Positions 5,696 through 9,126 of a stretch of DNA of 9,126 bases are shown here, one piece after another. The position numbers and the translations under genes were made by a program. Below the pieces are notes generated by a model. It was not told where the DNA came from, searched no databases, and saw nothing but the letters and a program-made list of their open reading frames with translations. The first letter of the stretch is position 1. Every line of letters begins with the position of its first letter. The DNA is from an uncultured Candidatus Melainabacteria bacterium (GTDB lineage Bacteria > Cyanobacteriota > Vampirovibrionia > Gastranaerophilales > Gastranaerophilaceae), in assembly GCA_937898445.1 (NCBI GenBank), contig CALEJY010000201.1:1-9126 (forward strand), given 5' to 3'.

Positions 5696-7921
5696 ATGAT
5701 AAAAATTGAATTTGCACCGAAAGTAAAAGACTTTTTTACTTCCAGACAGTTTTTGAAAACTCTGTCTTTTATTGGGTTTACGGTTTTAATGACTGCGATT
5801 ATTGCATCGCAAAATTTCTTTTTCCAAAATATTATTGAAAACGGAATTAGTAAACGTGATATTATCGCCCAAAAAACATTGACAGTTGAGGATGTAAAAC
5901 GAACTGAGCAACATAAAAAAGAAGTTGCGCAAAAAGTTGAACCTGTTATGGCTCCGGCGGAAGATGAGTTTATTAAAAACAATTTGCAAACCCTTCAAAC
6001 TTCTGTTATGCAGATTAGAAAAAAAGAAGTTCAAGAGTCTGTAAAAAAAGAAGAAATCGGCATTTTGTTTGATTTGTCCGACAATTCTAAAAAAGATTTT
6101 ATTATAAATTTCTTGTTGAAAGCTGACGAAAACAGTTTACACGAAGTTTTTGATAAAGCAAATCTTACTCTTACAAATATTTTGAGGGTTGGAATTACAG
6201 AAAGAGATTACGAAAAAGATAATATAGATAAAATTATTTTGAATAACCTTGTTTCAAATGTTTCAAAACGTCAGGTTTCAGTCATTAAGGCGGTTTTGGA
6301 ACAGGTTATTGTTCCGAATTTGGTAGTAGATGAGTTTGCAACAGAAATTGCCAGAAAGAATGCGCAAAATTCTGTAAAACCTTATGAAGTCGTATTCCAA
6401 AAAGGTGACAAGATTTTATTTGAAGGCGAACCTGTTACAAGGTTAAAACGAGATGCTTTAAGACAAGCCGGATATAATGTTTATGAACTTAATTGGACAG
6501 GTTTGGCAGCGATTTATATAATTGTATTTATCGGAACTTTCTTGTTCTTATGTTATATGAAATTCTTTGAAAAAGAGTTTTTGGAACCGAAATATCTCGC
6601 AGTTTCAGCGTTTTTAACTCTATTTCTTGCATTTATCGGAGTAATTTTGCCGACAGGATTTTCTCCTTACGTAATTCCTATTCCGGCATTTTTAATCCTT
6701 ATGTCAATATTTACAAAACCTCGTATAGCCTTTGTTTCAGCGGTTATATTGCTATCTGTTATGGCGGTTGGTTATCAATATAATATTCAATATTTGGTTG
6801 CATTTTTGGTTTTGAGTTTGTTCTCAGTTATTGCAATTTCTCAAATCCGTTATGCAGAACGTGTTGATGTTATCAAAACCGGCTTTAATATCGGACTTGC
6901 TGGTTTGTTGATTGTTTTCAGTATTTATATTTTGGAAAAATGTTTGATTGAAGTTGATAATGTTTTACTTATCAAAAACTGTTCTTTCATTCTATTGAAC
7001 GGTATTTTCAGTGCAATTATCGCATCAGGTTTAATGCCGTTGTTGGAAAGCATGTTTAAAATTATAACTCCTTACGGATTGGCTGAACTTGGCGATCATA
7101 ACCAAAAATTATTGAAAAGACTTCAAATGGATGCACCAGGAACTTATCATCATAGTTTGATGGTTTCAAATTTGTGCGAAGCAGCGGCAGAAGCTATCGG
7201 TGCAGATCCGATTTTGGCTAGAGTTGGTGCGTTATATCACGATATCGGGAAATTAAAACGCCCGTTGTTTTTCGTAGAAAACCAATCGTATTTCTTAATC
7301 GAAAATCCGCATAACAAATTCACCCCTAGAATTAGTAAAATGATTATTACCGCTCACCCAAAAGACGGTATTGAAATCGCTAAAGAATATCGTTTGCCAC
7401 AAGTGGTTCAGAACTTTATTATTCAACATCACGGCGAAGGGTTGGCAAGCTATTTTTATAATCAAGCGGTTCAGGAAGAAGGTGTGGAAAATGTTAAGGA
7501 AGAACAATTCCGTTATCCTGGTCCAAAACCTAACACAAAAGAAACTGCAATTTTGATGATTGCGGATGCGGTTGAATCAGCGGTTCGTTCGTTGAAAAAT
7601 CCGACACCGGAAGAAATTGAAACTATGATTAATAAAATCATTGTTGAACGTTTGAATGATGGTCAATTATCAGATAGTCCGTTGACTTTAAAAGACATCA
7701 AAACAATTGCTGCGACATTCTCTCGAATTTTGAGAGGTATGCAACATAACAGAATTAAATATCAAGAAAATGTTGCGGCAGAATTCCAAAAAGATAAAAT
7801 AAATATGCCGGCAAAATTGATTGATGAAGATTTGGAAAATAAAATTAAACAACTTGAAGGCGATAATGTTCCAAATAAAGACGTTAACGCACCAAAAGAG
7901 GATAAACATGACAACCAATAA
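5696..7921 (+). CDS. pgpH: PgpH-type 7TM-HD cyclic-di-AMP phosphodiesterase
   Basis: At 741 aa this matches the PgpH/YqfF family in length and domain order. One membrane helix (about 21-43) is followed by an extracytoplasmic 7TMR-HDED domain (about 44-265), seven membrane helices (about 266-287, 299-317, 322-338, 343-360, 366-383, 396-415, 428-450) and a cytoplasmic HD phosphodiesterase domain (about 470-685). The metal-binding set looks complete: H486 in GTYHHSLM, H515-D516 in YHDIGKLKRP, H554 in ITAHPKDG, H578-H579 in QHHGEG, and D624 in IADAVES. Family members hydrolyse c-di-AMP to pApA, with the outer domain as a presumed sensor. The C-terminus (about 700-741) is a charged hydrophilic tail beyond the HD domain. 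The frame overlaps ybeY by 14 bases, and dgkA follows, the order known in Firmicutes and Cyanobacteria. Nothing suggests loss of activity. The exact cyclic nucleotide substrate in this lineage is inferred from the family. Confidence 0.93.
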   Translation: MIKIEFAPKVKDFFTSRQFLKTLSFIGFTVLMTAIIASQNFFFQNIIENGISKRDIIAQKTLTVEDVKRTEQHKKEVAQKVEPVMAPAEDEFIKNNLQTLQTSVMQIRKKEVQESVKKEEIGILFDLSDNSKKDFIINFLLKADENSLHEVFDKANLTLTNILRVGITERDYEKDNIDKIILNNLVSNVSKRQVSVIKAVLEQVIVPNLVVDEFATEIARKNAQNSVKPYEVVFQKGDKILFEGEPVTRLKRDALRQAGYNVYELNWTGLAAIYIIVFIGTFLFLCYMKFFEKEFLEPKYLAVSAFLTLFLAFIGVILPTGFSPYVIPIPAFLILMSIFTKPRIAFVSAVILLSVMAVGYQYNIQYLVAFLVLSLFSVIAISQIRYAERVDVIKTGFNIGLAGLLIVFSIYILEKCLIEVDNVLLIKNCSFILLNGIFSAIIASGLMPLLESMFKIITPYGLAELGDHNQKLLKRLQMDAPGTYHHSLMVSNLCEAAAEAIGADPILARVGALYHDIGKLKRPLFFVENQSYFLIENPHNKFTPRISKMIITAHPKDGIEIAKEYRLPQVVQNFIIQHHGEGLASYFYNQAVQEEGVENVKEEQFRYPGPKPNTKETAILMIADAVESAVRSLKNPTPEEIETMINKIIVERLNDGQLSDSPLTLKDIKTIAATFSRILRGMQHNRIKYQENVAAEFQKDKINMPAKLIDEDLENKIKQLEGDNVPNKDVNAPKEDKHDNQ

Positions 7922-8456
7922 TGACAAAATTTCAAAATATGAACCATCAAAAGTTGAAAAGAATATTTTCAGCGAAAATATTTTTGAAGATTGGCAAATT
8001 GATGAAAAATATTTTATTGATTCCGCAAAGAATATTTTAGACTTTTATTTGTCAATTCCGGAAGTCTATGAAACAAGTTGTTTAGAAGGTTTTGAATACA
8101 AAACTATATCTTTTGATTTTTTGTTTTGTGATGGAGAAAAAACTCATCAAATTAATAAAGAATATCGAGATAAAGATTATGTCGCAGATATTATAACGTT
8201 TGCGATTTTTGCAGATAGCGAAGAAAAGTTTATATTTGATGATGAGATTAATTTAGGTGAAGTTATGATAGCTTTGGATAAAGTTATGGCGGAGGCTGAA
8301 AAGAAGAATGTTTCAAGGGAATACGAACTTGTTTTCTTGATAAGTCATGGTATTTTACATTTGTTAGGATTTGACCATCAGACGATGGAAGATTATAATT
8401 TTGTTATAGATTTACAAAATAAGGCTTTAGGAAGTTTAGGGTATGACAAAATTTAA
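7908..8456 (+). CDS. ybeY: YbeY, rRNA maturation endonuclease (zinc metalloprotein)
   Basis: A 182-aa UPF0054 protein. The signature HGILHLLGFDH (147-157) supplies the three zinc-binding His (147, 151, 157). The conserved Arg lies in INKEYRDKD (R87), and LGEVMI (117-122) is the usual LGDI-type strand. YbeY is a single-strand-specific endoribonuclease needed for 16S rRNA 3'-end maturation and ribosome quality control. The segment normally TDVLSFP reads ADIITFAI (93-100), a divergence that keeps the hydrophobic pattern and resembles variants in other phyla. The N-terminus (1-30) is longer and more polar than usual. The ATG at 7908 is preferred because AGAGGA (7897-7902) lies 5 bases before it; an in-frame upstream extension to 7821 would sit wholly inside pgpH and add 29 unlike residues. 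The start overlaps pgpH by 14 bases, and its own end overlaps dgkA by 14, so coupled translation is likely. Confidence 0.93.
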   Translation: MTTNNDKISKYEPSKVEKNIFSENIFEDWQIDEKYFIDSAKNILDFYLSIPEVYETSCLEGFEYKTISFDFLFCDGEKTHQINKEYRDKDYVADIITFAIFADSEEKFIFDDEINLGEVMIALDKVMAEAEKKNVSREYELVFLISHGILHLLGFDHQTMEDYNFVIDLQNKALGSLGYDKI

Positions 8457-8823
8457 GCAACAGGGATTTTCAAATACATTCAAAAACGCAAGAAAAGGAA
8501 TGCGTTTAGTTATCAAGTCGGAAGTGAATATTAGGGTACATTTTTGTATTGCGATGGCGGTTTTGGCGTTGGCGTTTGTGTTGAATTTCAGTGCTGAGAG
8601 AATGTGTATTTTGCTTTTGACGATTGCGTTTGTAATTGTTTCAGAGATGTTTAATTCGGCGATAGAATACTCATTGGATGCGGTTTTTCATAACAGATAT
8701 TCAAGATTGGTCGGAATGGCGAAGGATATTTCGGCAGGTGCCGTGATGTTCGCATCAGTAGTTGCAATTGTTGTTGGCGTAATCCTTTTTGGCTCTGCAC
8801 TTTTGAAATTGTTTGTCGGATAG
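8443..8823 (+). CDS. dgkA: DgkA-family diacylglycerol / undecaprenol kinase
   Basis: A 126-aa small integral membrane kinase of typical length. An amphipathic N-terminus with FKNARKGM (13-20) leads to SEVNIRVH (26-33), matching the family's SERN.R.H segment. Three membrane helices follow at about 34-48, 53-72 and 97-120. The active-site signature is clear: EMFNSAIEYSLDAV (68-81) holds E68, N71, E75 and D79, and GMAKDISAGAV (91-101) matches the AKD.AAGAV box. The family phosphorylates diacylglycerol (Gram-negative type) or undecaprenol (Gram-positive DgkA/UdpK type). The neighbourhood with PgpH and YbeY, shared with Firmicutes, slightly favours undecaprenol, but residues do not settle it. AGGAAG (8429-8434) lies 8 bases before the ATG, inside ybeY. 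No T-run terminator follows the TAG; the next bases are a repeat-rich spacer. Confidence 0.92.
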   Translation: MTKFKQQGFSNTFKNARKGMRLVIKSEVNIRVHFCIAMAVLALAFVLNFSAERMCILLLTIAFVIVSEMFNSAIEYSLDAVFHNRYSRLVGMAKDISAGAVMFASVVAIVVGVILFGSALLKLFVG

Positions 8824-8826
8824 AAA

Positions 8827-8896
8827 AGCAGCTAGGTAGCTAAGAAGTGAAGCAGCTAAAATTAAAAGATGCTTAGATGCAAAGAAGTCTGGATGC
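8827..8896. repeat. Short direct repeats (AGCAGCTA x2, GATGC x3) and a small palindrome
   Basis: AGCAGCTA occurs at 8827-8834 and 8851-8858, and AGCTAGGTAGCT (8830-8841) is a palindrome with a two-base centre. GATGC recurs at 8868, 8876 and 8892 with AAGAAGT between copies at 8843 and 8883. The sequence looks like degenerate short-unit repeats directly after the dgkA stop. Their origin is unknown. Confidence 0.5.
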
Positions 8897-8918
8897 GCAG
8901 TCCGTTACGGAAAAATAG

Positions 8919-8979
8919 CCTCTCTACTAGGGAGAGAGAGTGGTTGTTTGAACGAAGTGAATTACAACCACGAGAGAGG
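8919..8979. repeat. Nested inverted repeats with competing pairings
   Basis: An inner pair, TGGTTGT (8941-8947) and ACAACCA (8964-8970), is perfect over 7 bp with a 16-base spacer. It is enclosed by an outer perfect 7-bp pair, CCTCTCT (8919-8925) and AGAGAGG (8973-8979). The left outer arm can alternatively pair with the nearby AGAGAG (8933-8938, 7-base loop). The unit has the look of a small dispersed palindromic element; function is not shown. Confidence 0.7.
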
Positions 8980-9004
8980 GTTAAGTCATGAATTGAATAA
9001 TAGA

Positions 9005-9035
9005 CTGGATTGCCACGCTATCGCTCGCAATGACG
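9005..9035. repeat. REP-like intergenic repeat (ATTGCC...CGCAATGACG)
   Basis: CTGGATTGCCACGC (9005-9018) and CTCGCAATGACG (9024-9035) frame an inverted repeat ATTGC (9009-9013)/GCAAT (9027-9031). Read on the minus strand it follows the CGTCATTGCGAG...GGCAATCC pattern I recall from dispersed intergenic repeats in many unrelated bacteria. The pairing is seen; family membership is recall, not a search. Confidence 0.65.
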
Positions 9036-9044
9036 AGAATAGTC

Positions 9045-9070
9045 ATACTGAGGACAACAGTCCGAAGTAT
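9045..9070. repeat. Hairpin with tandem G-A mismatches
   Basis: ATACT (9045-9049) pairs with AGTAT (9066-9070), then GA faces GA, then GGAC (9052-9055) pairs with GTCC (9060-9063) around an AACA loop. The symmetrical GA/GA internal loop inside an otherwise perfect stem is an RNA-like feature. It lies ten bases after the REP-like repeat and may be a second repeat type. Confidence 0.65.
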
Positions 9071-9095
9071 TGCATGGTTGGTAAAATGATATCAA

Positions 9096-9115
9096 CACTG
9101 CGATCTTTCGCAGTG
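9096..9115. repeat. Perfect 8-bp hairpin
   Basis: CACTGCGA (9096-9103) and TCGCAGTG (9108-9115) pair perfectly around a TCTT loop. The stem has five G-C pairs, strong for this AT-rich window. No T run follows on the plus strand (CAAACACG), so it is not a standard intrinsic terminator in that direction; it is more likely a repeat or RNA structure. Confidence 0.7.
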
Positions 9116-9126
9116 CAAACACGAAT

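Larger units (their letters stand above)
8824..9126. other. Gene-free, repeat-rich 3' region
   Basis: No coding frame with a ribosome site, no tRNA and no T-run terminator is visible in these 303 bases. Base composition differs from the genes: about 42% G+C over 8911-9040 by hand count, in an otherwise A/T-dominated window. It contains short direct repeats, two nested inverted repeats, a REP-like sequence and two well-formed hairpins, each listed separately. It reads as an intergenic mosaic of dispersed repeats between dgkA and whatever follows; the right edge is cut by the window. Confidence 0.7.

Noticed and set aside
7821..7907. Upstream start for ybeY inside pgpH
   Set aside because: It would add 29 residues with no family match, and AGAGGA sits correctly before the ATG at 7908.
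8824..9126. CRISPR array or tRNA in the repeat-rich end
   Set aside because: Repeats are unequal in length and spacing with no regular spacers, and no cloverleaf can be drawn.

Overview
The window is AT-rich and bacterial, with seven genes and a repeat-filled 3' end. The best guess for the host is a gut Vampirovibrionia/Melainabacteria (Gastranaerophilales-like) genome. Three things point there: a type IV pilin-like protein with a LAEVLVTLGIIGVVSA N-terminus, a PgpH-YbeY-DgkA gene order of the kind shared by Cyanobacteria and Firmicutes, and two unrecognised membrane proteins whose style (an FKG motif near the N-terminus, KIPEKKRKFVAALDL) I associate from memory with that group. This assignment is an inference from gene style, not a search result.

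Layout. Positions 1-671 (+) hold the 3' part of a pilin-like gene whose first codons lie outside the window. It converges on a minus-strand gene across a bidirectional terminator (676-709). Positions 2949-728 (-) hold two unknown membrane-associated proteins (498 and 241 aa) that overlap at a TAATG junction and look like a dedicated two-gene unit. Positions 4668-3013 (-) encode a GT39/ArnT-like multi-membrane glycosyltransferase. A short divergent promoter region follows, in which two TATAAT boxes on opposite strands overlap in one palindrome. Positions 4704-5648 (+) encode a GT2 polyprenyl-phosphate sugar transferase. Positions 5696-8823 (+) hold an overlapping trio: a PgpH-type 7TM-HD cyclic-di-AMP phosphodiesterase, the rRNA-maturation endonuclease YbeY, and a DgkA-family diacylglycerol/undecaprenol kinase. 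Positions 8824-9126 contain no gene but hold a series of short direct repeats, nested inverted repeats and perfect hairpins, one of which resembles widespread REP-like intergenic repeats.

How the genes may work together. The GT2 and GT39 enzymes are a plausible donor-maker/donor-user pair: GT2 would load a sugar onto a polyprenyl phosphate, and GT39 would transfer it outside the membrane. DgkA may supply undecaprenyl phosphate, and PgpH would control c-di-AMP, a nucleotide tied to envelope and turgor homeostasis. The plus-strand block thus leans toward envelope upkeep, with YbeY as the conserved passenger. The two unknown proteins at 728-2949 are the best candidate for an undescribed system, but the sequence alone does not reveal their function.
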